Made by a program: the position numbers and the translations under genes. Source: Coffea arabica (lineage: Eukaryota > Streptophyta > Magnoliopsida > Gentianales > Rubiaceae). Taken from it: a stretch of 64,000 nucleotides of DNA. Shown piece after piece: positions 12,534 through 24,300 of the stretch (its first letter is position 1; every line of letters begins with the position of its first letter). The notes beneath the pieces are model-generated. The model was given only the letters and a program-made list of their open reading frames with translations. It did not search any database and was not told the DNA's origin. The stretch covers positions 3,202,501 through 3,266,500 of the forward strand of contig NC_092323.1 in the NCBI RefSeq assembly GCF_036785885.1. Direction: 5' to 3'.

Positions 12534-14348
12534 ATGGCCGAGTCTTCTCCCAAGCTAATCAGCTCAATTTTGCTGATATATTTAGTAACCATTTCCAATC
12601 TGGGCAAATTTGTTATTGCTGAAGATGATGTCAAGTGTTTACATGGCGTGAAGAGCTCGTTGAGAGATCCGGATGGGAGGCTCAGCCTATGGAACTTCTC
12701 CAACTCATCTGTGGGCTTTGTCTGCGATTTCGTTGGCGTTTCCTGCTGGAACCCCCGCGAAAATCGCCTCATCAGCCTCGAGCTTCGTGAGATGAACCTC
12801 TCCGGTGGAGTTCCGGATGCTTTGCAGTATTGTCACAGCTTGCAAACTCTCGATCTCTCCGGTAATGACCTTTCCGGTCCTATCCCGCCCCAAATTTGTG
12901 ATTGGTTGCCTTATTTAGTTACTGTAGACTTATCTGGCAATGCTTTGACCGGTACGATTCCGGAGGATCTTGTTAAATGCTCTTATTTGAATAGTTTGGT
13001 GCTCGATGATAATAAGTTGTCCGGAAACATTCCTTATCAGTTTTCCACTTTGGGTAGGCTCAAGAAATTTTCTGTTGCCAATAATGGTTTGTCCGGTAGG
13101 GTTCCCTCTTTTACAGCTGTTGGTGTGGAGCTTAATTTTGATGGAAACAGCGGTCTTTGCGGTGGGACCTTAAGGAAATGTGGCGGGTTGAGTAAGAAAA
13201 ATTTGGCAATTATTATTGCGGCTGGTGTGTTTGGAGCTGCTGCATCTATGTTGTTGGGTTTTGGGGCATGGTGGTGGTATTTCACAAAGTCTGGCCCGAG
13301 GAGAAGGAAGGGAGGATATGGAATTGGAAGGGATGACTCCGATAGTTGGGCTGAGAGGTTGAGGGCTCATAAGCTAACTCAAGTTATGTTGTTCCAAAAA
13401 CCACTCGTGAAGGTTAAGCTGGCAGATTTATTTGTTGCTACGAATAATTTCAGTGCGGAAAATGTCATTTACTCGACTAGGACCGGAACAACTTATAAGG
13501 CTGTTTTAAGGGATGGGTCTGCACTTGCCATCAAGAGGCTTAGTACGTGTAAGATGGGTGAGAAGCAGTTCCGGATGGAGATGAATAGGTTAGGCCAGCT
13601 CAGGCATCCAAATTTGGTCCCACTCTTGGGGTTCTGTGTGGTAGAGGAGGAGAAGCTTTTAGTCTATAAGCACTTGTCAAATGGGACTTTGTATTCATTA
13701 TTGAGTGGAAACGCAACTATTTTGGATTGGCCGACTAGGTTCAGGATTGGTTTAGGTGCTGCAAGGGGGATTGCCTGGCTTCACCATGGTTGCCACCCCC
13801 CAATAATGCATCAAAACATTAGCTCCAATGTTATTCTACTTGACGAGGATTTTGATGCTAGGATAATGGATTTTGGCTTGGCAAGGCTCATGACTTCATC
13901 AGATTCAAATGAAAGTAGTTTTGTCAATGGAGATCTAGGTGAATTTGGGTATGTAGCACCAGAGTACTCCAGCACATTGGTTGCGTCTCTGAAAGGGGAT
14001 GCTTATAGTTTTGGAGTGGTACTTATGGAATTGGCAACTGGGCAGAAACCTCTTGAAGTTGGTTGTGCCGAGGAAGGATTCAAGGGGAACTTGGTGGACT
14101 GGGTTAATCAACTCTCCAGTTCAGGGCAGATTAAAGATGCAATTGATGGAACTTTACGTGGGAAAGGCCATGATGAAGAAATTGTGCAGTTTTTGAGAAT
14201 TGCATGCAATTGTGTGGTTTCTCGGCCAAAGGACAGGTGCTCAATGTACCAGGTTTATGAATCATTGAAGAGCATGGCTGAGAAACAAGGATTTTCAGAA
14301 CAATACGATGAATTTCCTCTACTTTTTGGAAAAAATGATGCTGATTAG
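12534..14348 (+). CDS. BIR2: BIR2-like LRR receptor pseudokinase (604 aa)
   Basis: A single-exon plasma-membrane receptor-like kinase of the BAK1-interacting (BIR) family. BIR2 and BIR3 hold the co-receptor BAK1 in check in immunity and brassinosteroid signalling (family knowledge). Visible parts: signal peptide about 1-29, a Cys-capped LRR block of about five repeats (about 30-215), a transmembrane helix about 223-250 within a stretch matching BIR2 closely (SKKNLAIIIAAGVFGAAASM), and a kinase-like domain about 300-590. The glycine loop is degenerate (STRTGTTYK). Lys334 of the AIK motif and the DFG triplet (446-448) remain, but HRD is HQN (426-428), so the catalytic Asp is missing, as in other BIR2 proteins. 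The start is the ATG at 12534; an upstream extension of the frame has no ATG. A CLE peptide and a methyltransferase gene follow, as in Arabidopsis. Confidence 0.93.
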   Translation: MAESSPKLISSILLIYLVTISNLGKFVIAEDDVKCLHGVKSSLRDPDGRLSLWNFSNSSVGFVCDFVGVSCWNPRENRLISLELREMNLSGGVPDALQYCHSLQTLDLSGNDLSGPIPPQICDWLPYLVTVDLSGNALTGTIPEDLVKCSYLNSLVLDDNKLSGNIPYQFSTLGRLKKFSVANNGLSGRVPSFTAVGVELNFDGNSGLCGGTLRKCGGLSKKNLAIIIAAGVFGAAASMLLGFGAWWWYFTKSGPRRRKGGYGIGRDDSDSWAERLRAHKLTQVMLFQKPLVKVKLADLFVATNNFSAENVIYSTRTGTTYKAVLRDGSALAIKRLSTCKMGEKQFRMEMNRLGQLRHPNLVPLLGFCVVEEEKLLVYKHLSNGTLYSLLSGNATILDWPTRFRIGLGAARGIAWLHHGCHPPIMHQNISSNVILLDEDFDARIMDFGLARLMTSSDSNESSFVNGDLGEFGYVAPEYSSTLVASLKGDAYSFGVVLMELATGQKPLEVGCAEEGFKGNLVDWVNQLSSSGQIKDAIDGTLRGKGHDEEIVQFLRIACNCVVSRPKDRCSMYQVYESLKSMAEKQGFSEQYDEFPLLFGKNDAD

Positions 14349-15782
14349 TTCCATTTTTACTGTCAAAAGAAAGTCTTAGAAGCAAAGGAAGATTGGCACT
14401 TGCATTGCAAAAACTAATTTTTGCATTCGAGGGTAAATTCACCTGTGCTTGCAACACAAATTGAGTGGTATCCATTTTTATTGGCTTCCAGAGTATGTTC
14501 CCTGTTGTCAAATATAGCTGTATAATAGGATAAACTGCTTAAACTGTACCACAAGATCCTCTTCGTCCAAAAATCTGTTGTATGGGAAACTACTGGTTCT
14601 TGATGATTGTAATATGCTCATTTACCTATAGCCCTGAACTTTACATTGTAGATTACTAATGAAACTTGGACATAGTTGCATGACTGTCAACCGAATTCCC
14701 AGCTTTTAAGTTTTCAAGTAATATTGACTCTTTATTACATGGTGAAGCGTCCTTTCTTGCTCCAGGCACAAACGGGGTACTGCCAATTGGTAGTCTCTTA
14801 ATCTGGCAGCTACTAGTTCATGCTGTTTAGATGGTTCACTGCCATTTTAGTGTGTGTACTCTGGCAGGAGTTGGCTTGCAGTTGCTTGATTAATTTTGTT
14901 GCTTGTTATGGTTTGCTTTCTTAATTCTTCTGCAACTTTTAATCTGAAATATCCTTATGCTCAATTTGCTGCAAACATAGCATGATGGTTGGAGTTCAAT
15001 CTGAGAAATTGTGCTTGGAATATATTGTTTGGTGATGGTGACCGTGATTGGTTTTTTTTTGGTTGATAAGTGCTCATAAGATATAACCCTTGTGCTTATG
15101 ATAGGAATAAGAAACACTAAGAGTTCAATGCAATATGTTTTGATGCCTATCAACTTAAATCACATGACTGTTGTTCTTCCGGCTGCGGAAAATTATCTGT
15201 GCTGCAGAAATATGATCAATCTTTAGTATGATTGGCCTATTTTAAGCTCTGTATCATGCTGCGTTCATGTTGTGCAGTAATTGTATAAGATTTTCAGGCC
15301 TGTGTTGCTGTACTTGATTTCATACAGCCTTGGTAATTCTCTCGTTCATTAGATTTGTGAATGTGGATGTATGTCCTTCTGTGGTATTTATAATCTTTGT
15401 TTGTAGCAATAGTATTATCCTTCTATGCTGGGTTGTAGCTTTTACTCTTTTGCCTGTTTGAGTTTTTTGTACATTATATTCATGGGTTTAGGTAATGAGA
15501 GGTTGAAAGACTGTTAAATCTGGTATGTTGCTTAGTTCCAATCATGTACCTGTTAAATCTGACGTATAAACTGCGAAGAGACCACAACTTTTGTAAGTTT
15601 GCCAGTTCATCGTTCTGATTAAGTTTCATGGCAGATTTCCAGTTCTCTTAGTTTCCGTATCCTTTTCTATCTGCGAGGTGGGAATTGCCCTACCACTAGG
15701 CTGGCAAAAGGACTATCCTGGATTTGCTGCATTTTGTTGGATTTTTGGATCCATTTCCATTAGTAACTCAGACTCTAGCCGG
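14349..15782. other. 3' flank of the BIR2-like gene
   Basis: Probably the 3' UTR of the receptor gene followed by T-rich unique sequence. No open frame with conserved features and no repeat was recognised. The length of the UTR cannot be judged by eye. Confidence 0.4.
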
Positions 15783-16072
15783 CTGTCTTTTTCCGATGAC
15801 TGAGAAACTCAGACTTTTTCGTTACTAAAGTTGACCTGCGAGAAACCTTCAAAAGCCGGCAACTTTTGAAGGCTCCCGCAGACCTTAATAAACCCAAACC
15901 CCAAACCCCCCCGAACCGATGTGGGATAGAAACCCCACAGGGGTGCCCCGCTGCTAAGAAGTAAAGACCCCCCAGACACCCACTGAAATGGAGAGATCAC
16001 CTCCCCGAGGTTTCTGTCTTTTTCCGATGACTGAGAAACTCAGACTTTTTCGTTACTAAAGTTGACCTGCGA
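15783..16072. repeat. 59-bp perfect direct repeat flanking a 172-bp promoter-like insert
   Basis: Bases 15783-15841 recur without error at 16014-16072. Between them, 15842-16013 begins gaaacct and ends aggttt(c), a short inverted repeat. It also holds a 10-bp hairpin (ccttcaaaag / cttttgaagg). On the minus strand it carries atcccacatcggt followed about 24 bases later by tttattaa, like the USE plus TATA pair of plant snRNA promoters; similar modules also occur in small LTR-type (TRIM) elements. Its nature is unresolved. Confidence 0.6.
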
Positions 16073-16099
16073 CTGGCTAGATACAAAAATGTCAATTAT

Positions 16100-16435
16100 G
16101 TTAACATGTTCTGCAACTTTTCTTGATGTTTGCACATCCCAAATGCAGGGCCTTAAAAAGTTTTTGGGTAGCGGGCAAAATGGATACTATGATAGTAGAA
16201 CCTTCTGACCTTGATAGTGAGCCCAGAAATTTTAGTAGAGCCTTGTAGCCTTGATGGTGAACACAGAAAATTTCTAGCAAAGCATGATAGTCAAAATTCA
16301 TGAATTCGATTCTTTTATTTAATTATGGAGGGTATTGGTTTAATCAAGGATCGAGGTTCTAACTTTTCCCAGGCAGTATGTCAAAGATTCGGTAGCGGCC
16401 ATGGCGAGTAATATTGCCAACTGAAACGAAATTTT
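16100..16435. other. Intergenic with degenerate 42-bp tandem repeat
   Basis: Around 16185-16275 a unit containing ccttgatrgtgaac/gcccagaaa is repeated twice with differences. No gene was recognised. Confidence 0.4.
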
Positions 16436-16439
16436 AGGC

Positions 16440-16582
16440 CATGCTTGGATTGCTTGTTTCCGTCGGAAAATATTGTCGTTTTTCGTGATCACATTTTCCT
16501 ATCACCTTTTTCCCTCACATGTATCAAATCGCTACAGTAATTTTTCCATGAAAAATGACGGAAAATGCAATCCAAACACAAC
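16440..16582. mobile_element. Short MITE (about 145 bp)
   Basis: Inverted ends: atgcttggattgcttgtttc at the left, and tgtgtttggattgcattttc as the complement of the right end. Both continue inward into matching ccgtc..aaaat motifs. It is AT-rich and has no coding capacity. Confidence 0.65.
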
Positions 16583-17097
16583 CTTATTTTATTTTATTTA
16601 AAAAATGCTTGTTTGATAGTTCAAAAAACTCGCTTCAATGCTCGTAATAGCTAGGCCGGGAAACCAATGGCGGGGGCAGCACAGCTAAAAGCGCCATTTC
16701 TGCACCAGTGTAGTTATAAAAGTATTGGGACATTCGATGATTGCGGGAGGCCAGCCAGCCTTAGAGGCTAGAGCCCTAAAGGCGTAGGAAAACAGTTACT
16801 AGTATTACATCAAAAGCAGGATTGCGGTTACTTTTGGCAGCATTTGCGAGTCTCTTTGACCTTTATGCAATTGTTCGTGGCAACGAGCCCACGAGGAAAG
16901 TGGCCCTTTGCTCTTTGTCTTTGGGGGCCTTTACCATCTTTTTGGTATGTACTCGAGAGCATGCTTTGCTTGTGTGTGTTCCGGTTTTGCACTACATCTT
17001 AGCCGAGTTGGTGGAGAAATCAGCGAGCGTCTCCAAAAACTTTGCGCAAAAAAGAGGCATCACAATTCACAACGAATCATAAATCATAAAAAAAAGG
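16583..17097. other. Intergenic, nothing recognised
   Basis: Mixed-composition DNA. The short open frames have no conserved motifs, and I see no RNA gene. Confidence 0.4.
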
Positions 17098-17247
17098 ATT
17101 AATCTTTTATATATTGATAGTGTGTACACCGTCAGCGTCGTATGAACAATAACTATGCGAAATTTGAATTTGAAATTTAACTTTTACACACATGTTATAA
17201 ATCTAACGGTGATAGTGTATATACTGTCAGTGTATATAAGATTTACT
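17098..17247. mobile_element. Short MITE, attaatctt...gtatataca family
   Basis: The left end contains attaatcttttatatattg, and the complement of the right end contains gagtaaatcttatatacact. Internal subterminal motifs (gatagtgtatatactgtcag) are near-palindromic. Relatives occur at about 53070-53215 and inside every unit of the 55.2-58.9 kb array, so the family is abundant here. Confidence 0.6.
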
Positions 17248-17751
17248 CAAAAAAAAAAGTTAAAAGACTTGATACCAAAACTTTTTCAGCGTTAGGTTTC
17301 TGTTTAAAGAATTCATTTGACCACTTGATCCGGTAAAATTGGAAGTTCAGTAATATTTGGTGTAGATGGTTTACTTTAGGTTTATTTAGTGTCTGCTTCG
17401 AGACTGAGAATAATAATTTTTTTTTGGAACTGGAGATAAAATTAAAATAAAAAAAAAGACAGATTTTTTTTCTTCTTTTTGTAATTATACAAAAATCAAT
17501 TCGATGATCTAACGGGAGACCGGGACTTGAACTTAAATATTAAGTCTGCAGAAGTTCTTCGCCAGTCATATGACAGAACAACTGTACAAAAACCATTCGA
17601 GGAACAAATCTTGCTCCTAAATTAGAAACCGCCTATTGTATGTAGGAGTAATTAACTCCAACTGTTAGCCAAGATTTGCTCTAATACTAGTAGGTACTTA
17701 GCGCAGATTTGTTTGAATGAGATGATCTTTTCTATCAAAAAAAAAATAAAA

Positions 17752-17797
<46 letters not shown>

Positions 17798-19292
17798 GCA
17801 AGTTAACTACTGGTGCCCTTTGATTTCGGAAGAGACTGATTGTTCAATGGCAGCAAGTTAGTGTTTGTAGAGAAGGCAGGAAATAGGATTCTGTCTCTCA
17901 ATCAAACGCACGAGCATGAGCCAACAAAAAGGCGTCCTAATTTGAATCTCAGTCACTTTAGACCGGTCTTTACTTCTTGAAACAATCAAAATCAAGAACC
18001 GAAAAAGAAGCAAAGAAAGATGAAGAAAGCAAAAAAAAGGGAGAAAAGAGAAGGGCAGGGAGTTGCTTTGTTTTCACTGTCGAGAGAGACTCTGGTAAAT
18101 AAAATAGCGTCCGTTAATAAAGTTGTTATCAAGAAAATCCAATGGAGGAGCTATAACATGTTTCACCATATACGTAACCCTCTTTTTTTTAACCTCATTC
18201 CCCACTGGACAAATCTCTCAGCACTCATCAACAAATTTACACTATGCTTCACCTAAAAAAGCTTTTATGTACAACAGACGGAAATGGTGCATTAATTGGC
18301 TAATAATCTAGGAACCATCATATCACACGATTACGGCCAAAAAAAAAGAAATTTTTTTGTTTATCCAGAAAAGAGCACTTTTTAGAGCTTTAACCCGAGC
18401 AGGGCGCAAATGCTTTATTTGGGGAACACGAGCCACTTAAAAACAAAAGAAAGCCAATCCAATCGAAAAGCAAAAGACAAATCACCCTTCAATCCATGCA
18501 TGATGCATGCCTACACAAACACATTGTCCTATGACACCTTTCTTGAAATATGCTTCATTTCTCCTGCAATGTTTTTTGCGGATGAGAATCTGTCAATCCT
18601 TCCTGAAGTTGAGGCATGAGAATACCCTTCAGAGGTCTTTCACAATCCATCTAGTTTAAAAGTACCATGTGCTGGAGAAGCTTGTGTGAATACACACACT
18701 GATTAGGATGCTCTAAAACAAAAAATATTCTCAAACAGCATTCCCAAGAAATTTTTGCTCATATATGATAGCAGCGAAACTTCAGCATGCCTTCATCCAC
18801 TTCTTTCCAATTCTCAGTATTATACATCATACAACAATGATGTGAGTTTAGGCTGCCCAACAAGTCAAACTTCAATTTGAAAATATCCTAAATCAACAGC
18901 AAAGATGGAACGCAGTGTCGCGGAAAAGCATTTTCTTCCACGACTAAGCCAAAGGGATTTCTGAATCTTCTTAAACTTTTTGACGTTTTTGCTCAACTAG
19001 GTGGTAGTCGGGAACTTCTGGCTCTCCTAAAGAGACGGAACATAAAAGATCAGATAGACAAAGAGTAACCGAGACCACCTCGTATAATTTTGCATGGAGG
19101 AGTTGAACATAAACTTAAAGGATCGGCCTCAAATCATTTCACGATCATATTGAAAGTGATTAGACAACCATACAATCACACTTGTTCGAGGTTTCAGAAG
19201 GTTTCCAACACTTGAGTCAGTCAACAAACTCTATAACGTTGTTGCACAGCCAATAAAGAGGTTGACAAGGGAATTAAGAGCTGCATATTATG
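17248..19292. other. Intergenic with long (TA)n run
   Basis: A (TA)n microsatellite lies at about 17756-17790. The part nearest 19292 is probably the 3' UTR or a downstream exon of the CLE gene, which is on the minus strand. No other gene was seen. Confidence 0.4.
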
Positions 19293-19583
19293 TTAGTTAA
19301 GAGCTGCATATAGAATTTGATACCTGTTATGGATGGGATCAGGTCCGGCAGGCACTCTTCTCTTGCTCACAGAAATGTACTTGGGAGGACGTCGAGGAAG
19401 ATAACGGCTTCTACTTGCTATCAGCGTTAAAATGCTAAGGTTTCTGGTGGATGAAATTCTTGTTGCTGCCTTATCAGAGGCATTGTTGGCTACTATGCTA
19501 AATAACAAGAACCATAAGAGTAAGACAGCAGCAAACACAACAGCTCCAGCTGTAGCCCGCAAAGCCCTACCACTGCCACGCAT
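19293..19583 (-). CDS. CLE25: CLE25/26-like CLAVATA3/ESR-related peptide precursor (96 aa)
   Basis: A secreted peptide-hormone precursor. Residues about 10-32 form the hydrophobic signal segment. A variable linker follows, and residues 75-86 read RRVPAGPDPIHN, which fits the CLE dodecapeptide consensus RxVPxGPxPxHN. The preceding ISVSK and the PDPIHN ending match CLE25 and CLE26 best. CLE peptides are processed, may be hydroxylated and arabinosylated at prolines, and are perceived by LRR receptor kinases; CLE25 has roles in phloem and in root-to-shoot drought signalling (family knowledge). The frame runs ten residues past the motif to a stop, but a good splice donor (acag/gtatca) sits just after HN, so the true C-terminus may lie in a downstream exon I could not fix. 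Its position between the BIR2-like and methyltransferase genes matches Arabidopsis CLE25. Confidence 0.88.
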   Translation of the reverse strand: MRGSGRALRATAGAVVFAAVLLLWFLLFSIVANNASDKAATRISSTRNLSILTLIASRSRYLPRRPPKYISVSKRRVPAGPDPIHNRYQILYAALN

Positions 19584-19770
19584 TTTTATAACTTTTCAAT
19601 CCTATACAATCTGTACCCTGCCAGATAGTTTGTTACCAGAAAGAAGGAATCCAACCATGTCGATTTTATGACAAAGGATTTCTAGTCGGAGCTATAAGAC
19701 AAACTCGAGCACCAGAAAGGATGAAAATAGGTTGGGGTGGTCCGAGTGGAGCAGAGCAAGGCAATGCGAG

Positions 19771-19786
19771 TATAAATATATATATA
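19771..19786 (-). promoter_or_regulatory. Probable TATA box of the CLE gene
   Basis: On the minus strand the sequence reads tatatatatttata, about 190 bases upstream of the CLE start codon. It is the best TATA-like element in the upstream region, but AT-rich runs are common here. Confidence 0.35.
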
Positions 19787-19799
19787 CACGAACCTCTAA

Positions 19800-21325
19800 G
19801 TAAAAATGTGAGGAAACTTTTGTCTTAAGACAGGTCTCTCCAAACATAAAGCCGTAACAAAACAAAAGAATATACGGTACTGAACTTTAGATTATGTGCT
19901 ACATATCTTTTTCGGCTAGTGAATTTTATGTTAAATACCATTGAAATTCCAGCAGGAAAACACTTCTGTAGCTTGTTGCAATATCCAAAGGTTTGCTGCA
20001 TCGATTTGCTTTAAATGTATTGGTCCACCTCGGAAATCTTTACTTTGGTGCGCACATTTTCATGCAGCAGCCAAATGGGACCTCACTACCTCCCTACTCC
20101 CCTTAATGCTTACATAGTCCTGAATTTTAAAAGAACCAAGAAAATGATGCATGGAAGCCAAAAAAAAAAGATATAGAATCTCGTGCCTGATTTCTAGAAT
20201 TAATGTGAATATCGCAGTTTTGCGGACCATCGTGCTTAAAAGAGTTCATTGCATAAAATAGACGTATAAATGTATCAGGCCTGAACTGGAAAGGAGAAAT
20301 GGGAGTTGAGAGCCCATCAGGAATCTGGAAAGAATTGATACCGAGAAGAAGATGGCAATGATTATTTTGATTGCACCATGTGCTTTATATTGCCACTGAA
20401 TTACGACAAGAATCTACGAGCGTAAAGCACAAATGACACAAAGTCTAAAGTTGCTCTGCTTTAAGCTTAAAGACAACATATTGCCATTGAATTATAAGAA
20501 TCTACGATCGTAAAACACAAACGACAGTCTAAAGCTGCTCGGTAGTATGAAATTTCACAATTTGGTTGTTGGCTAGTTCTTTCATGATTCACGCAGAGAC
20601 TTGGAACTTTTTATCTTTATCATCTTGGAATAACATAAAGAAAGGATTTCTCCAATGTAACTCAAGGTATCAGAAAGAATGGTCCAAACTCCGTTTTCAA
20701 AAAACATGCCACCTCAAGTTTTTGAAGTTCATCCAAGGAATTGCCTACAAAATCTCAGCAGTGCATGAAAGGGTCTACCGGATCATCATTAGTTAATAAA
20801 CGCTAAGGCCGCCTTTCTTTTGTCTCCTGTGATGCGAATATTCACTTTATCTAACCCTCCAACTCCGGCCAACTAAAAATTAGGTTAGAAGAAGAAGTTT
20901 TCTAATGACTCTGTCATGTACCCGGACAGAATGGCGACATTAAGCAAACAGCATAATATCCAACAGACCATAACCCAACAAATTTAGATCGACAACAACT
21001 TCCTGTAAACTTGTATCATATCATTGAACTGAAATAACAGTTGTCAAATCACCATAGAAAATATCCAAGTTCTTGTCTGAATTGACGTTAGAGATTTTGA
21101 TTATAGAAGAAGGCTGAACTACAAAGATTACCAAGTTTAGTTTACTAGTAGCATTTCATTAACATCTCTTGTTTTATCTACATCTGAAAGGAGAGTTGAG
21201 ATGGAACAAATCAAATGGTCAGGTTAATTTACAGCTAACGCGACATGTCACTGCTAAGAAATATCAGACTACGTGGTCTTTAGCACAAAATAATAATAAT
21301 CCAGCCACAAAACCTACTTCCATCT
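19800..21325. other. Intergenic between CLE and methyltransferase genes
   Basis: Promoter side of the CLE gene and 3' side of the methyltransferase gene. A degenerate direct repeat sits near 20345-20540 (attgccattgaattayaagaatctacgatcg is the recurring theme, with variation). No gene was recognised. Confidence 0.4.
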
Positions 21326-24300
21326 TTATGATAAACCCATAAGTAAGCTGTCTGACTTTCTCCTCTTTTGCGCCCAATTTGGTCCATATATAGCAAGATG
21401 TGTCCGACCAAACCTCCGATCAGCTATCTGCAATTTGTGATCGTTTAAGGTAAACCCGTTATTAATTAACATAGTAGCCAACATACAGATGAGGCAATTT
21501 AGAAGGAAAAAAGCATAGGGTGAAGTAGCATGCAAAGGTTCTAGCCGATACATGATAAGTATTTTTAGGTGTTCAGCTGACTAAAAAGAGACTAGTGCAG
21601 GCAGGCGTAAGGGAGAGTATAGGAGTTTATAAATCATTAGAATAGCCTCATCTCAGATTAGTTGAGTTTTTAGGTGAGATGGTTCTTATTAATCAGGAAA
21701 AATTAATCAACCAAAGCTTATCTAAAATACCTTAGTGAGGCAACCACATGAATCAAGCATGTCAGTTTTCAAAGGGTATTCAACTACCTACAAAAGAATA
21801 AGCATTTTGTTAGATATTAATCAATCAAACCACTGAGGGACAAAACTTACTTTTTATATGCAATTAACTTACAATAAATGTGTCCTCTCCAATTACGGAT
21901 GAACTTGAAATTTGGTTCATCAATACCCCATAATCTACTGCCATATATGGGGGTGTAACACTTACATAATCAAATGGCGCACGTTTACCTGGGAAAAAAA
22001 ATCTAATCGTAAAGTTCCAGAAGGTAATAATAATCTTCTCATGTAAAGAAAAACAGGAAAAATGAGGTTTGATGAAGCTGACCGTAATTGAGAGACTCAA
22101 AGCTCCTGACTACATATACAAACATGTCTTTTAGGTGTACATCAAACGAACCTTCATTGCTACGGCTTCTAATATATGCGCATATACAAGATAAAGATCT
22201 TATTTAAAGGAGTCCAAAAGCATGAACTCTATTCTATACGATATGCAGAAGGCCAAATTAATAATTTAAAAAGGATAAGATCTGGAAGGTAGTATAGAGA
22301 AAAAAGTTCAATCAGCATGACAACTAGATTTTCAATTCTGTGAATCCAGAAAACAGCATACCAGCAAATTGTTCTGCCCTTTCCAAGAAATCCTCCACAC
22401 GGACAGGATGTATGGTTGATACATCAAGGAAACCAGTCCACTGTAAATTTGGTCGTAGAACATCTGAGACAACCCAAGGATCCATCTCAACAAAATGGGC
22501 CTGGGATTTGCAAATTAAGAAAAGAGAATAAAGGGAAGAGTGAAGAGGACAGGAAATAGCAATAGGTTGCGGAACACACTGTAAAACAATCTAACTGAAA
22601 GATGGTATATGAAGTTAAAATCTAACTGCTTAAAGTACCAGCATAATGCTGCATCTTCATGCAGATGTTAATTACCAGCTAAAAGAGAAGAAAATAATGT
22701 AATGCTATAGAGTTAATTGTCAGCTTTCAAATTAATAATTAAATTAAGTGTTACTGGCTCTAATGATAACCTCTGAGCATCCTCTACTGATAGCTTCAAT
22801 GCCAACAGATCCTGTACCACTGTATAAATCTAACCAACGACCAGGCCGTAGAGATGCAGGGCTACCACCAGCCGCCTGAAGAAGAAGAAAGAACAATTTG
22901 TTTACAACATTATTCTGTTAACAACAGTAGCATTCACAGATTTGAAAGACTACAAGGATTCCAAAATTTGAACAGAATCCATGATAATGAAACAAGCACC
23001 TGTAAAATGGCAAATGCAGCAGCCTTCACCACTTCCATCATTGGGCGTACATCCATGCCTTTCGGTGAAAGTAATTTTTTCCTTCGAGCTTTTCCTGCAA
23101 GCACCTAGTAACCAATGAAGTTTGTATAAGATTTCAAATACGGATGACTATGCCTAAGCACCTAATTTCAAGAACATGATTTGTAAATTGAACCATACTT
23201 CTTCTAAGGGTGGAGAAGGGCATAACATGCCAAAGAAATAGAAAATAATAATAATAATAATAAAAAGAAGCACTTGTATTTAAATCTCAAACATTTCAGT
23301 AGTTTCTCAAACAAGTGTCAATTGACAACCTTTTTTCAGGGTCCAAAAGATTGAAGCTAGACATTATTGTCTATCATGCAGCATAACATATATAAGCATC
23401 ATATTTGTTAACCTTTTCCAGGAAATAATTCATTTTCCCATTTACAAATTACTTGACAAAAAAAAAATAATAGGAGCAAAGAATTTAGTGCATTTTGGTA
23501 AGGAGTTAATTGTACATAGAAAATGAACTTCATAGCATCTAACACTTAATCTGCGTATCGCATATGTTCAGGAGACAGAAACAAAAAGCCGCAATAAAAG
23601 TTAGAATTGTGAACTTTATGAGTAGACGAATATCATCAACCAGGAACTGGTTCTGGTCTTTTGTTAAGATATCGAAGCAATGCAATTACCTGATATTCAA
23701 TAGTGCAACTTTGCACATCCATATCTGCTCAAGCCATACTTGCTACAAATTAAGTACTTCGGCGTACAAATAAAAAATTGTAAATACCTGAAGCAATTTA
23801 TGGGTTTCCCTTGGATGCTTGGGTTCCTCTGTGATTTCCTGCCTTCCGTTTTCTCCCGTCTTTGCCTGCCCTTTTCTCCTCTTCCTCTATGAAACCAGGA
23901 AACCACACGTCAGAACCTAGAAACTTTAACAGGGCTGTTATGAAGGTTATGAGACAAAACTTATGGGGACAAGTACAAAACATTTTTTTTGGGGGGGTGG
24001 GGGTGGAATTAAAAGAAAAAAGGGACCTGTGGAGATGAATGGGGTAAAAACTCGTCAGGATTGAGACCATATTGTTCAAGAAACTCTCTTTCCTTCTCAA
24101 TTTGGAGTCGACTTTTAGATTCTAACAACACCAGAAAAACAAAGGTTCAATAGTACTTATTAGCTTTCAATACATAATTGTCAAAAAAAAAAAGCCAGCA
24201 ATAATTAGGTAAAAATGGAAGAAACAGATGGATCAAGTGCGGAAAACGAAGGAAGGCAGCTACTGTTGGAGTAAGAGAGGGTGATAAGGCATGAGTTGCG

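Noticed and set aside
15842-16013. U-snRNA gene on the minus strand
   Set aside because: USE-like and TATA-like elements are present, but no U1, U2, U4, U5 or U6 sequence follows at the expected distance.
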